Notes: generated by a model from the sequence alone, not told the origin. DNA of 64,000 nt from Alloyangia pacifica (GCF_003111685.1 NZ_CP022189.1:1380001-1444000); one strand, 5' to 3'; counted from the first letter of the stretch, positions 47,154 through 56,029 are shown. Numbers and translations are program-made.

Positions 47154-47730
47154 ATTCAGTCTTGAGCCGATGAGCCCGCTGATGGGCGCCATCTCCCAAG
47201 GCGCGCTGACAGTGCGCGAGGAGGGGCCGACGGGGATGATCGCCCTGCGTGGCGACCTTTCCGATCCCGCCTTCACCGCGCCGGTCGAGGCGCTGGCGGG
47301 CTGCCGGGTTCCTGGCGTTTGGCAATCCAGCGGCAGCGACACCCGTGGGCTGCTGTGGATGTCGCCGGACGAGCTTTTGCTGCTCATGCCCTATGGCGAC
47401 GCGCGCAGCGCCGCGCCGCAGCTTCAGGCCGAGCTCGACCGGCAGACCGTGTTCGCACTGGTGCAGGACGTGTCGGACATGCGGGTGCGGCTTCGGATCG
47501 AGGGTCCGCAGATGCGCGAGGCGCTGGCGCGGCTGACGCCCGCCGACGTCTCGCCCTCGGCATTGTCCGTCGGGAGCCTGCGCCGCACCCGCATCGCCCA
47601 GGTTGCGGCTGCGATCCACGTGCTCTCGGCCGAGCAGGCTGAGGTCTTCTGCTTCCGGTCCGTGGCAGACTACGCCTTCCGGCTGCTGAGCGGCGCGGCG
47701 CGAAATGCGCCTGAATTCGAATATTTCTGA
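47146..47730 (+). CDS. soxG: Sarcosine oxidase subunit gamma
   Basis: A 194-residue structural subunit completing the sarcosine oxidase tetramer. Family features include VWQSSGSDTRGLLWMSPDELLLL, split around its middle, ALVQDVSDMRVRLRI and the C-terminal CFRSVADYAFRLL. The ATG at 47146 overlaps the soxA end by 8 bases, indicating translational coupling. Confidence 0.93.
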   Translation: MPEFSLEPMSPLMGAISQGALTVREEGPTGMIALRGDLSDPAFTAPVEALAGCRVPGVWQSSGSDTRGLLWMSPDELLLLMPYGDARSAAPQLQAELDRQTVFALVQDVSDMRVRLRIEGPQMREALARLTPADVSPSALSVGSLRRTRIAQVAAAIHVLSAEQAEVFCFRSVADYAFRLLSGAARNAPEFEYF

Positions 47731-47804
47731 GCCGCCCCGCATTGCACCCGGAGCCCGGCACCCGTAGCGTCGGCCACGGCGACGTTTCAGGAAGGGGCGA
47801 ACGG

Positions 47805-48311
47805 ATGAGAGTATTTGCGCGGTCCGTTGCCCTCTGCCTGGGCCTTGCCTTTCCGGCGGCGCCGGCGGCGGCGGACTCGGTGCCGGAGCGGCTCTTGTTG
47901 GCGGTCGAGGAACCCATAGCGGGCCAATTGGTCTCGAAGCAGTCCGTGGGCTACCTGTGCCAGCTCGACGTGCCCTACAGCCAGCGCTGGGTGCCGCCGA
48001 TCCTGTTCATTGCCCATGATCCTGAAACCGGGCGGGTGGTGATCTCGGATCCTATCGCGCTCTTTCACAACGCCGGGCTGCCGGTGCTTGGCAAGCGCGC
48101 CTCCGAGACCGCCGATCGGATCAGCTTCACCTGGAATTACCCCGTCGGCGTGAACGCGCAGCAGACCCGAAAGATGCTTTATCGCGCCAGCATCGACAAG
48201 GCGAGCGGCAGGGCCACGGTCACTGCCATCCCGGCGGGATTTGATTCGGTGTTTCAGGCAGATGGTCGATGCGAGGCGCAGCCGCTCGAGGAGCTGTCCG
48301 CACAGCCCTGA
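47805..48311 (+). CDS. Periplasmic protein of unknown function
   Basis: A 168-residue exported protein. The signal peptide (VFARSVALCLGLAFPAAPAAA) is likely cut before DSVPERL. The mature part of about 145 residues has two cysteines (GYLCQLDV and DGRCEAQ) that could form a disulfide, and a beta-rich pattern (RVVISDPIALF, RISFTWNYPVG). No named family is recognised. AAGGGG precedes the ATG. It lies 75 bases after soxG and may be read with it. Confidence 0.65.
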   Translation: MRVFARSVALCLGLAFPAAPAAADSVPERLLLAVEEPIAGQLVSKQSVGYLCQLDVPYSQRWVPPILFIAHDPETGRVVISDPIALFHNAGLPVLGKRASETADRISFTWNYPVGVNAQQTRKMLYRASIDKASGRATVTAIPAGFDSVFQADGRCEAQPLEELSAQP

Positions 48312-48335
48312 GTGCAATGGTACACCATACTTCGC

Positions 48336-48363
48336 TTGACCTCGCCGATGGCAGGTCTAGGAA
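48336..48363 (+). promoter_or_regulatory. Candidate sodB promoter
   Basis: TTGACC (48336-48341), a 16-base spacer and TAGGAA (48358-48363) precede sodB by about 40 bases. ATGG-TACA-CCAT just upstream (48317-48328) is a short palindrome that might bind an iron-responsive regulator; this is only a suggestion. Confidence 0.45.
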
Positions 48364-48400
48364 TACTGGCAATCTCACCGACAGGCGAAAGGAAACGCAT

Positions 48401-49000
48401 ATGTCCTTCGAACTTCCCGATCTTCCCTATGCTCACGATGCGCTCGCGTCCAAGGGCATGTCCAAGGAAACGCTGGAGTATCACCACGACCTGCACCACA
48501 ACGCCTATGTCACCACGCTGAACAAGCTGGTCGAGGGCACCGAATGGGCCGACAAGTCGCTGGAAGAGATCGTCAAAGGCACCTATGAGGCCGGCGCGGT
48601 TGCCCAGAGCGGCATCTTCAACAACGCCTCGCAGCACTGGAACCACAGCCAGTTCTGGGAAATGATGGGCCCAGGCGAGAACGCCATGCCGGGCGAGCTC
48701 GAGAAGGCGATCACCGAGTCCTTCGGCACCTTCGACAAGTTCAAGGAAGAGTTTTCGGCAGCGGGCGCCGGCCAGTTCGGTTCGGGCTGGGCGTGGCTCG
48801 TCAAGGACACCGACGGTGGTCTCAAGATCACCAAGACCGAGAACGGCGTGAACCCGCTCTGCTTCGGCCAGACCGCGCTGCTCGGCTGCGACGTGTGGGA
48901 GCACTCCTACTACATCGACTTCCGCAACAAGCGCCCGGCGTACCTGGCGAACTTCCTCGACAACCTGGTGAACTGGGAAAACGTGGCCTCGCGCCTGTGA
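48401..49000 (+). CDS. sodB: Superoxide dismutase, iron type
   Basis: A 199-residue Fe/Mn superoxide dismutase converting superoxide to oxygen and peroxide in the cytoplasm. Metal ligands are His28 (YHHDLHH), His82 (HWNH), and Asp and His in CDVWEHSYY. Gln78 in ASQHWNH is at the position that marks iron enzymes, whereas manganese enzymes place the glutamine later. AAGGA precedes the ATG at 48401, and a terminator follows the gene. Confidence 0.96.
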   Translation: MSFELPDLPYAHDALASKGMSKETLEYHHDLHHNAYVTTLNKLVEGTEWADKSLEEIVKGTYEAGAVAQSGIFNNASQHWNHSQFWEMMGPGENAMPGELEKAITESFGTFDKFKEEFSAAGAGQFGSGWAWLVKDTDGGLKITKTENGVNPLCFGQTALLGCDVWEHSYYIDFRNKRPAYLANFLDNLVNWENVASRL

Positions 49001-49025
49001 TCTCCTGACCCAGCTTGAAATTTCG

Positions 49026-49060
49026 ACGCCCCGTGCAGAAAGGTGCGGGGCGTTTTCCTT
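49026..49060 (+). terminator. Terminator of sodB
   Basis: ACGCCCCG (49026-49033) pairs with CGGGGCGT (49046-49053), followed by TTTCCTTT. It begins 25 bases after the sodB stop. Confidence 0.85.
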
Positions 49061-49158
49061 TGGCGGGGGCCGGCTGCCGGCGCGACAGGGACGTCTTGCA
49101 CCGCTTCCTCCGGCGGCGTAGCACGGGGCGCACCGCTTACGCCGCATACGGAGGCCCC

Positions 49159-49911
49159 ATGCCCGGTTTTGTCAGTTTCGTCTCCTCGGGTCCCGGGGAT
49201 CCCGACCTGCTGACCGTGCGGGCGCTGAAGTGCCTTCAGAAGGCCGATGCGGTGCTCTACGACGACCTTGCCTCGGGACCGATCCTCGATCTTTGCGCCG
49301 AGGGCACCGAGATGGTAGCCGTCGGCAAGCGCGCAGGCTGCCCTTCGCCGAAACAGGAATTCGTCAGCGCGCTTCTGGTCCAGCACGCGCTGGCGGGCCA
49401 GCACGTGGTGCGGCTGAAATCGGGAGATGCGGGCATCTTCGGGCGGCTCGAGGAAGAGATCGCCGCGGTGACCGAGGCGGGGCTGCCCTTCGAGGTGGTG
49501 CCGGGTGTGACCTCGGCTTCGGCCGCGGCTGCGGCGGCCGCCATGCCGCTCACACGCAGGCTCACCGCGCGCCGGTTGCAGTTTGTCACGGGCCATGACG
49601 TGACCGGCGCATTGCCCGAAGAGATGAACATGGCCGCGCTCGCCGATCCCGAGGCGGTGACCTGCCTCTACATGGGGCGGCGCACCTTCTCGAAGCTGGC
49701 CGAGAGGCTGATCGCCGCCGGCATGCCGCCGGAGACGCCGGCGCTGATGGCCGAGAACGTCAGCAAGGAGGGCCAGCGCATGGTCTCCTCGACCGTGGCT
49801 GACCTGGGAGAGGCGCTGCGGGAGGCGCCGAGCCGGGCGGTTGTGATGATCCTCTACGGTGCGCTCGGCACGCCCGTGCTCGACGCGGCGGAGCGCACGC
49901 CTCCGGCCTGA
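49159..49911 (+). CDS. cobA: Uroporphyrinogen-III C-methyltransferase
   Basis: A 250-residue SAM-dependent enzyme methylating uroporphyrinogen III at C2 and C7 to precorrin-2, the branch point to cobalamin and siroheme. The N-terminal SAM loop SSGPGDPDLLTVRALKCL, the VVRLKSGDAGIFGRLEEE segment and the VVPGVTSASAAAAAAAMPLT region are characteristic. The usual KGGDP variant of the second motif is KSGDA here, a modest deviation. The frame is open further left, but GGAGG before the ATG at 49159 and the start of homology fix the beginning. Confidence 0.88.
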   Translation: MPGFVSFVSSGPGDPDLLTVRALKCLQKADAVLYDDLASGPILDLCAEGTEMVAVGKRAGCPSPKQEFVSALLVQHALAGQHVVRLKSGDAGIFGRLEEEIAAVTEAGLPFEVVPGVTSASAAAAAAAMPLTRRLTARRLQFVTGHDVTGALPEEMNMAALADPEAVTCLYMGRRTFSKLAERLIAAGMPPETPALMAENVSKEGQRMVSSTVADLGEALREAPSRAVVMILYGALGTPVLDAAERTPPA

Positions 49912-50005
49912 GACCGCCCTGACGCAACGTTCCGTGCTGCTGCGCTGGACGCGGCGCGGTCGCTGCGGTTCAACTCCGCCCCGAGGATAAATCGGGAGGA
50001 ATTTT

Positions 50006-50773
50006 ATGCAGATCGGTGCAACAACCGTGGCCGTGGTATCGGGCGGTGCTTCGGGCCTCGGGGCTGCGACGGCGGCGCGGCTGGCAGGCCTTGGCGCTAA
50101 GGTCACGCTGCTCGACAGGGACGCCGAGCGCGGCCCGGTCACGGCGCAGGAGATCGGCGGGCGGTTCATCGAGGCCGATGTCACCAACCCCGAAAGCATC
50201 GCTGCCGCGCTGGCCGGGGTGATGGAGGCCGAGGGCGCGCTGCACGTGGCGGTGAGCTGCGCGGGCATCGCGCCGGGCGCCAAGACCGTGTCGCGCGGGG
50301 AGCCGCATGACCCGGCGCTCTTCGCCAAGGCCATCGCCATCAACCTCACCGGAACATTCAACCTCGCGTCGCAGGCGGCGGCGCTGATGGCCAAGAACGC
50401 GCCTCTGGATACCGACGGCAATCGCGGCGTGATCGTCAACACGGCCTCGGTCGCGGCCTATGAGGGTCAGGTGGGGCAGGTGGCCTACGCGGCCTCGAAG
50501 GGCGGCGTGGTGGGGATGACCCTGCCGATGGCGCGCGATCTGGCCGCGCTGGGGATCCGCGTCTGCGCCATCGCGCCGGGGCTGTTCCTGACGCCGATGA
50601 TGCAGGGGTTGCCGCAGGAGGTGCAGGACAGCCTCGGCCAGCAGGTGCCCTTCCCGGCGCGGCTCGGCAGCCCGTCGGAATACGCGGCGCTGGTGCAGCA
50701 TATCGTCGAGAACCCGATGCTGAACGGCGAGGTGATCCGCCTCGACGGGGCGATCCGCATGGCCGCGCGCTGA
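50006..50773 (+). CDS. SDR dehydrogenase (HSD17B10 / 3-hydroxyacyl-CoA dehydrogenase type)
   Basis: A 255-residue short-chain dehydrogenase. The NAD-binding motif is SGGASGLGAA near residues 12-21, the active site has NTASVAAYEG and the YAASK catalytic Tyr/Lys pair, and the C-terminus NGEVIRLDGAIRMAAR matches the HSD17B10-like group. Members oxidise 3-hydroxy-2-methylbutyryl-CoA in isoleucine breakdown or medium-chain hydroxyacyl-CoAs. GGGAGGA precedes the ATG. It stands between cobA and the monooxygenase without obvious pathway partners. Confidence 0.85.
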   Translation: MQIGATTVAVVSGGASGLGAATAARLAGLGAKVTLLDRDAERGPVTAQEIGGRFIEADVTNPESIAAALAGVMEAEGALHVAVSCAGIAPGAKTVSRGEPHDPALFAKAIAINLTGTFNLASQAAALMAKNAPLDTDGNRGVIVNTASVAAYEGQVGQVAYAASKGGVVGMTLPMARDLAALGIRVCAIAPGLFLTPMMQGLPQEVQDSLGQQVPFPARLGSPSEYAALVQHIVENPMLNGEVIRLDGAIRMAAR

Positions 50774-50800
50774 CCAAACTTGCGCGGGCGCAGAGCGTCG

Positions 50801-50879
50801 CCTTTGTGCAGGCGCACAGGGAAGGTGCTCCTTTGTGCGTCTGCGCAGGGTGACCCTGCGGGGAGGCGGCTCCTATATC
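50801..50879 (+). promoter_or_regulatory. Tandem CTTTGTGC repeats and promoter before the luciferase-like gene
   Basis: CTTTGTGC occurs at about 50802 and 50831, 29 bases apart, close to three helical turns. Each copy carries dyad symmetry: TGTGC-AGGC-GCACA (50805-50818) and the looser TGTGCG-TC-TGCGCA (50834-50847). A candidate promoter GTGACC (50850-50855) - 18 bases - TATATC (50874-50879) follows, so the repeats sit where an activator would bind. Confidence 0.45.
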
Positions 50880-50907
50880 TGGCACCAACACGACCTAGAG
50901 GTGCCGC

Positions 50908-51927
50908 ATGACCCGCATTCCCTTCAGCCTTCTCGATCTCTCGCCGGTGCCCGAGGGCAGCACCCCGGCGCAGGCACTGGCCAATACGATCACCCTTGCG
51001 CGCCACGCCGAAGACTGGGGCTATCAGCGCTACTGGCTCGCTGAGCACCACAACATGCGCGGCATCGCCTCGGCGGCGACGGCGGTGGTGATCGGGCAGG
51101 TGGCTGCGGCGACCAAGACCATCCGCGTCGGCGCGGGCGGCATCATGCTGCCCAACCACGCGCCGCTGGTGATCGCCGAGCAGTTCGGCACGCTGGAAAC
51201 GCTCTTCCCGGGGCGGATCGATTTGGGCCTTGGCCGTGCGCCGGGCTCGGATCAGGTGACCGCCATGGCGCTGCGTCGCAACATGAGCACCGCCGCGGAC
51301 CGCTTCCCCGAGGACGTGATCGAGCTCTTGGGCTATTTCCAGGAAGCCGACGAGACCCAGTCGGTGATCGCCGTGCCGGGCGAGGGCACCCATGTGCCGG
51401 TCTGGATGCTGGGCTCCTCGCTCTACGGCGCGCAGCTCGCTGCGCATCTCGGGCTGCCCTATGCCTTCGCCTCGCATTTCGCCCCCGATGCGCTCGAACA
51501 GGCCATCGAGGTCTACCGAAGCCGTTTCCAGCCCGGCATCACCCGAGAGCCGCGCTTCATGCTGGCCGCCAACGTCTGGGCGGCGCAGACCACCGAAGAG
51601 GCGATCCGGCTGAAGAGCTCGCAGCAGCAGGCCTTCATCAACCTGCGCACCGGGCGCCCGGGGCGGCTGCCGCGGCCGGTGGTCGACATCTCGGCGCAGA
51701 CCGACCCGCGCTTCCTTGCGGCGGCGAACTCGGCGTTGAGCGTCTCGGCCGCGGGTGATCGTGACAAGGTCGGCGAGGAGCTCGAGGCGCTGATTGTGCG
51801 CTATCAGCCGGACGAGCTGATCCTCACCGGCATGATCCACGATCCTGCCGCGCGCCTGCGCAGCTTCGAGATCGCCGCCGAGGTGCTCGGACAGGAAAAA
51901 GGCGCAGCGACCGAACGCTGCGCCTGA
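50908..51927 (+). CDS. LLM-class flavin-dependent oxidoreductase
   Basis: A 339-residue luciferase-like monooxygenase of the YhbW/MsnO8 group. The N-terminal [14 protein letters not shown] and [18 protein letters not shown] strands, [20 protein letters not shown] and [13 protein letters not shown] are typical, all lining the flavin site of the TIM barrel. Substrate is not known for this group. GAGGTG precedes the ATG. It is convergent with the cache-domain gene. Confidence 0.88.
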   Translation: MTRIPFSLLDLSPVPEGSTPAQALANTITLARHAEDWGYQRYWLAEHHNMRGIASAATAVVIGQVAAATKTIRVGAGGIMLPNHAPLVIAEQFGTLETLFPGRIDLGLGRAPGSDQVTAMALRRNMSTAADRFPEDVIELLGYFQEADETQSVIAVPGEGTHVPVWMLGSSLYGAQLAAHLGLPYAFASHFAPDALEQAIEVYRSRFQPGITREPRFMLAANVWAAQTTEEAIRLKSSQQQAFINLRTGRPGRLPRPVVDISAQTDPRFLAAANSALSVSAAGDRDKVGEELEALIVRYQPDELILTGMIHDPAARLRSFEIAAEVLGQEKGAATERCA

Positions 51928-51952
51928 TCCCAAGCCTTGGTGTGCGCCGGGC

Positions 51953-53038
51953 CTAGGGCTTGGCGCGCAGCGACTGAATCTGCGTCTGCAGGCGCGCCAG
52001 CACCGCCGACAGGAGCATGCTCTCGCGGGTGCTCTGTTCTTCTCGCGGGTAGACCATCTGGCCGTCCGCCAGCGCCGTCGCGGCGCGGATGAGACGCTGG
52101 AAGGGCCGGGTGAGGTAGTGGAAGAGCACCAGCGTCGCGGCAAGCACGCTGATCCCGACCGCAGCGAGGATCATGTTGACATTCTTCACGAATTGCGGGA
52201 AGGCCGCCCCGAAACTGTCTTCGCGGACATCGACGATCAGCGTCCAGCCGAAGCCCGGCATGGAGTTGAGCGTGAAATTGGGCAGCACCGCATAGAGGTG
52301 CCCGGCGTCGCTGCGATGCAGCCGCGTGCGGTCGGCATCGGGCCGGCCGGCAAGGATCAACCCCTCGACGCGGGCGGGTAGGTCACTGCCGGCCTCGGGC
52401 CGCGTGTCAACCAGCGTCTGCCCCTTGCGGTCGCGGATGAGCGCGCTGAGTTCGAGCTCTTGCGCCGCCTCGGCCATGTAGTCGGCGACCCAGGAAATGC
52501 GCACGCTGTACACCGCCACGGCCTGCGTGTTGCCGAAGCTGTCCTTCACCGGCATCGACAGGTTGATGAGGCTGATCTCCTCGTTGGTGCCCTCGTTCTT
52601 GGTATAGGCCGTGCCGACGGTCTCGCCGCTGAACCCCGCCCGGAACCAGTTGCGTTGCGAGACGTCTTCGCCCATCCGTTCGCCGCGCGAGCCCGCGATG
52701 ATCACCCCGTCGGGCGAGGCAAAGCCCACCCAGGCAATCTGTCCGCCGGCGCGCACCACCGCATTGGCAAAATCCTGCATCTCGGCAGGCTCGGCATAGG
52801 CGGTGCGGGAGGCGACGGCGCGCAGCGAGTCCCATTCCCGGCTGATGGCCTTGTTAAAGGTCTGCGCCAGTGCCTGGGCACCGCGCAGGCCCAACTCGCG
52901 CTGCAACTGTACTTGGTATTCCTGCGCCTGCCAGCGCACGCCAAAGATCGCCGCGGCGGTCGCCGTGATCAGAACAACGCCGAGGATCCCGAGAAAAGAG
53001 GTGTTCATCTTTGGGTGACGGTCGAGACGATCCGGCAT
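51953..53038 (-). CDS. Cache-domain membrane protein without output domain
   Basis: A 361-residue sensor-like protein. An N-terminal membrane segment (TSFLGILGVVLITATAAAIF) leads into a double-cache periplasmic domain of about 240 residues (WVGFASPDGVIIAGSRG, RNWFRAGFSGE, SMPVKDSFGN, VYSVRISWVADYM, GFGWTLIVDV), then a second membrane segment (MILAAVGISVLAATLVLFHYL), a HAMP-like linker (TRPFQRLIRAATALADGQM) and only a short helix to the end. There is no kinase, cyclase or chemotaxis domain, so it must signal through a partner or is a truncated receptor. The ATG at 53038 has AAAGGG upstream. Confidence 0.8.
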   Translation of the reverse strand: MPDRLDRHPKMNTSFLGILGVVLITATAAAIFGVRWQAQEYQVQLQRELGLRGAQALAQTFNKAISREWDSLRAVASRTAYAEPAEMQDFANAVVRAGGQIAWVGFASPDGVIIAGSRGERMGEDVSQRNWFRAGFSGETVGTAYTKNEGTNEEISLINLSMPVKDSFGNTQAVAVYSVRISWVADYMAEAAQELELSALIRDRKGQTLVDTRPEAGSDLPARVEGLILAGRPDADRTRLHRSDAGHLYAVLPNFTLNSMPGFGWTLIVDVREDSFGAAFPQFVKNVNMILAAVGISVLAATLVLFHYLTRPFQRLIRAATALADGQMVYPREEQSTRESMLLSAVLARLQTQIQSLRAKP

Positions 53039-53407
53039 GGGGGTACCCTTTCTCACTCACGTAAACTGCTCGGCGCCATAAGCTGCCGCGAGGGCTGGCC
53101 TTGGCGATCTTGGTTAACCGATCACTAGATGAGGGACGGGGAAAAACTGTGATTGAACTGTGGCGCAAATGGGTCAAATTCGCCGCGATGGTCAGGGATT
53201 GTTGATTAGAGCGGTACGAGTACCTGCGTTGTCCGCGTAATGGTCGCGGTTGAGCGTGCAGTGCTGAAAAAGATCAACGTCACGCCGCCGCCAAGGCCGG
53301 AGGGTTTGCTTGGCTTGCATCGCTCGCGGGCGGGTGGCCTTCACGAGGTCAGGGCGATGCGAGGAAAGGGTCGCCGTAGGCGTCCTGACGAAGGATTTTG
53401 GGTGATC
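53039..53407. other. Intergenic stretch before the CAT tRNA
   Basis: About 370 bases without a supportable gene. The left part should contain the cache-gene promoter. The composition is AT-richer than its neighbours around 53.13-53.28 kb. I looked for a duplicated tRNA 3' end marking an integrated element and saw none. Confidence 0.4.
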
Positions 53408-53484
53408 TGGTAGGCCCGGCAGGACTTGAACCCGCAACCAAGGCGTTATGAGCGCCCTGCTCTAACCAATTGAGCTACAGGCCC
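53408..53484 (-). tRNA. tRNA with CAT anticodon, probably tRNA-Ile2
   Basis: A 77-base minus-strand tRNA from GGGCCTG at 53484 to an encoded CCA at 53408. The anticodon loop is CTCATAA (anticodon CAT). The bases after the anticodon stem (TTGGTTGC) resemble tRNA-Ile2, whose C34 is changed to lysidine to read AUA, more than elongator tRNA-Met; the initiator is excluded by the lack of its three G-C anticodon-stem pairs. The first pair is G-U. Confidence 0.8.
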
Positions 53485-53814
53485 ACCGTGGCGCCTGAGT
53501 AGCATTCCCTCCGCGCCGGTCAAGTGGCCTTGTGGCCTACGGAGGCTTGCCGTGGCGCCGCGGCCGGGCAGGGGGATTTCAACTTTCTGAGGATCGGTGC
53601 CTTTACCTCACGCAATTGTGCCCTAGGTCGATCCATATCGGCGGAACACCGCTGTCCAAGGGCGGCGTGCAGCGCGGCCCTGCGATGCTGGCGCGGGAAG
53701 GTCCGCGGGAGGCGTCGGACGTCCTTGGAGACTGCCGGGCAGAGGCCGTGGTGGTTCCCGAGGCTGGAATCTCGCAGGTCCGGGGAAGCCGGGCCGCCCA
53801 AGACGGAGGGACCT
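53485..53814. other. Region between tRNA and the stress-protein gene
   Basis: About 330 bases where the stress-protein frame stays open leftward, but residues are Arg/Cys-rich and resemble no protein, so I do not extend the gene. It should contain the promoter of the following gene pair; I see no clear consensus elements. Confidence 0.4.
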
Positions 53815-54228
53815 ATGTTCAATCGCATCATGGTGCCGGTTGACCTGACGCATGCGGATCGGCTCGCGAAAGCGCTCAACGTGGCCGGTGATCTTGCCGC
53901 GCACTATGGGGCGCACCTCGTCTATGTGGGCGTCACTGCCTCGACGCCATCGTCGATCGCGCATACCCCCAAGGAGTACGGCGAGAAGCTCGCGGCCTTC
54001 GCCAAGGCGCAGGGCCTGGCCGCCGGGGCGACGGCCGAGGCGCATCCGGTCACAACCCACGACCCGGCGGTGGATCTCGATCCGGCGCTGGTGAAGGCCG
54101 CGGAGGAGACCGGCGCCGACCTCGTCGTCATGGCCAGCCACATCCCCGGCATCGCCGATCATTTCTGGCCTTCCAACGGTGGAACCATCGCCTCTCGGGC
54201 CAGGGTCTCGGTCATGGTGGTGCGCTGA
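53815..54228 (+). CDS. Universal stress protein (UspA family)
   Basis: A 137-residue UspA-fold protein. It opens with FNRIMVPVDLTHADRLAKAL and ends with ADLVVMASHIPGI and SNGGTIASRARVSVMVV, where the small-residue run and the final Ser-Val-Met-Val-Val strand match ATP-binding Usp members. GGAGG precedes the ATG at 53815. The BCCT transporter follows after about 80 bases on the same strand. In Halomonas a Usp protein (TeaD) regulates the ectoine transporter TeaABC, so a similar regulatory link is possible. Confidence 0.88.
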   Translation: MFNRIMVPVDLTHADRLAKALNVAGDLAAHYGAHLVYVGVTASTPSSIAHTPKEYGEKLAAFAKAQGLAAGATAEAHPVTTHDPAVDLDPALVKAAEETGADLVVMASHIPGIADHFWPSNGGTIASRARVSVMVVR

Positions 54229-54306
54229 GGCCCGCGGGCCTTGGCGCGTTGCCAAAGACAAGACTGTCACAACTTGAACTAAGAATGAAAAAAGGAGGGT
54301 CCACGC

Positions 54307-55965
54307 GTGAGTGACGCAGCAGAGACTGACACTGCGGACCAAGGGATCCCGGCGCCCGAGGGCGCGTCGGAGATCATCGAGACCGATTACGAGATCGGTC
54401 AGGACAATTTCGAGGCACAGATCGGCCCGTTCGGGCTCGACGTGCACAACCCCGTGTTCGCGATTTCGGGCGCCGTCGTGGTCGCCTTCGTGTTTTACAC
54501 GCTGGCATTGCCAGAGCAGGCGGGAAGCATCTTCAGCTGGCTGTTCTCCTTCGCCACGAAGACCTTCGACTGGTTCTTCCTCGGCGCGGCCAATATCTTC
54601 GTGATCTTCTGCCTGGTGCTGATCGTCTCGCCGCTCGGTTCGGTCAGGCTTGGCGGCGCCGAGGCGTCGCCCGACTACGGCTACGCGGGCTGGTTCGCCA
54701 TGCTCTTTGCCGCCGGCATGGGCATTGGCCTCATGTTCTTCGGCGTGCTCGAGCCGGTCTACCACATGGCGGTCAGCTCTCCGCTTGGCGTTCCGTCGCC
54801 CTTTGACGCCGATGGCAACCTGATCCCCGAGAATGTCGACGCCGCCAAGGCCATGGGCCTTGCCGCGACGATCTTCCACTGGGGGCTGCACCCTTGGGCG
54901 ATCTATGCCGTGATGGCACTGGCGCTGGCGCTCTTCTCCTACAACAAGGGGCTGCCGCTGACCGTGCGCTCGGCCTTCTATCCGTTGCTTGGCGATCGTG
55001 TCTGGGGCTGGTGGGGCCATATCATCGACATCCTCGCGGTCTTCGCCACCCTCTTCGGTCTTGCAACGTCGCTCGGTTTCGGCGCGCAACAGGTGAATGC
55101 CGGTCTCAACCACGTCTTCGGCCTGCCGATCAGCCCGACCATGCAGGTTCTGATCATCACCTTCATCACTGCGATTGCGCTTGTTTCGGTGGTGCGCGGC
55201 CTCGACGGCGGGGTGAAGGTGCTCTCGGAGATCAACATGTTCCTCGCTGCGGCGCTGCTGGTCTTCGTGCTGCTGGTCGGCCCGACGATTCTGATCTTCA
55301 AAGACTTCCTTGGTGGTCTCTGGGCCTACATCGTCGACCTGGTGCCGCTGTCGAACCCCGTCGGGCGCGAGGATACCGATTTCGTGCAGGGCTGGACCTC
55401 GTTCTACTGGGCGTGGTGGATCAGCTGGTCGCCGTTTGTCGGCATGTTCATCGCCCGCGTCAGCCGCGGCCGCACGGTGCGCGAGTTCATCACCTGCGTG
55501 CTGATCATCCCGAGCCTTGTCTGCGTGCTGTGGATGGCGGTCTTCGGCGGCGTGGCCATCGACCAGGTGCTGAGCGATCCGGCCACCAGCATGGTGAAGG
55601 CCAATGTCATCGACAGCTACAACCCGCCGCTGTCGCTCTTTGCCATGCTCGAGGCGCTGCCGCTGTCGTCGATCACCTCGGTGCTCGCAGTGGTGCTGGT
55701 CATCGTCTTCTTCGTGACCTCCTCGGACTCCGGCTCGCTGGTGATCGACACGATCACCGCCGGTGGCAAAGTCGACGCCCCGGTGCCGCAGCGCGTGTTC
55801 TGGGCCTGTTTCGAGGGGGCTGTGGCCATCGTGCTGCTGCTCTCGGCGGGCGGGCTCTCGTCCCTGCAGTCGATGGTGATCTCGACCGGCCTGCCGTTCA
55901 CGCTGGTGCTGCTGGTGATGTGCATCGCCATCTGGCGCGGCCTGCAGGCAGAGCGCCGGCTCTGA
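54307..55965 (+). CDS. BCCT-family transporter (betaine/choline/carnitine type)
   Basis: A 552-residue transporter with about 12 membrane segments and acidic N-terminal tail. The BCCT signatures are present: GMGIGLMFFGVLEP on the glycine-rich TM helix, IFHWGLHPWAIY, and WWISWSPFVGMFIARVSRGRTV, whose tryptophans form the quaternary-ammonium box. Such carriers import glycine betaine, choline, carnitine or related osmolytes with Na+ or H+. The start is GTG at 54307, with AAAGGAGGG at good distance. Glycine betaine is attractive given gbcAB elsewhere in the window. A terminator follows. Confidence 0.92.
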   Translation: MSDAAETDTADQGIPAPEGASEIIETDYEIGQDNFEAQIGPFGLDVHNPVFAISGAVVVAFVFYTLALPEQAGSIFSWLFSFATKTFDWFFLGAANIFVIFCLVLIVSPLGSVRLGGAEASPDYGYAGWFAMLFAAGMGIGLMFFGVLEPVYHMAVSSPLGVPSPFDADGNLIPENVDAAKAMGLAATIFHWGLHPWAIYAVMALALALFSYNKGLPLTVRSAFYPLLGDRVWGWWGHIIDILAVFATLFGLATSLGFGAQQVNAGLNHVFGLPISPTMQVLIITFITAIALVSVVRGLDGGVKVLSEINMFLAAALLVFVLLVGPTILIFKDFLGGLWAYIVDLVPLSNPVGREDTDFVQGWTSFYWAWWISWSPFVGMFIARVSRGRTVREFITCVLIIPSLVCVLWMAVFGGVAIDQVLSDPATSMVKANVIDSYNPPLSLFAMLEALPLSSITSVLAVVLVIVFFVTSSDSGSLVIDTITAGGKVDAPVPQRVFWACFEGAVAIVLLLSAGGLSSLQSMVISTGLPFTLVLLVMCIAIWRGLQAERRL

Positions 55966-55987
55966 TCCGCATCGCGTGACGATCAAG

Positions 55988-56014
55988 ACGCGGACCCCTC
56001 GGGGCCCGCGTTTT
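55988..56014 (+). terminator. Terminator of the BCCT gene
   Basis: ACGCGG (55988-55993) pairs with CCGCGT (56006-56011) and inner CCCC/GGGG extends the stem past one mismatch, followed by TTTTG. It lies 22 bases after the transporter stop and 15 bases before the convergent GNAT gene's stop. Confidence 0.7.
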
Positions 56015-56029
56015 GCGTTGCCAGCGCGG

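Noticed and set aside
44046..47387. A 1113-codon open frame antisense to soxA
   Set aside because: Same GC-driven artefact; soxA and soxG on the other strand carry all family motifs.
53192..53437. A small leftward frame next to the CAT tRNA
   Set aside because: It runs into the tRNA gene, lacks a ribosome site and has no protein-like composition.
53408..53484. Calling the CAT tRNA elongator or initiator Met, or an integration site
   Set aside because: The variable-loop side sequence favours Ile2, initiator features are missing, and no second copy of the tRNA end or integrase gene is visible. Elongator Met cannot be fully excluded.
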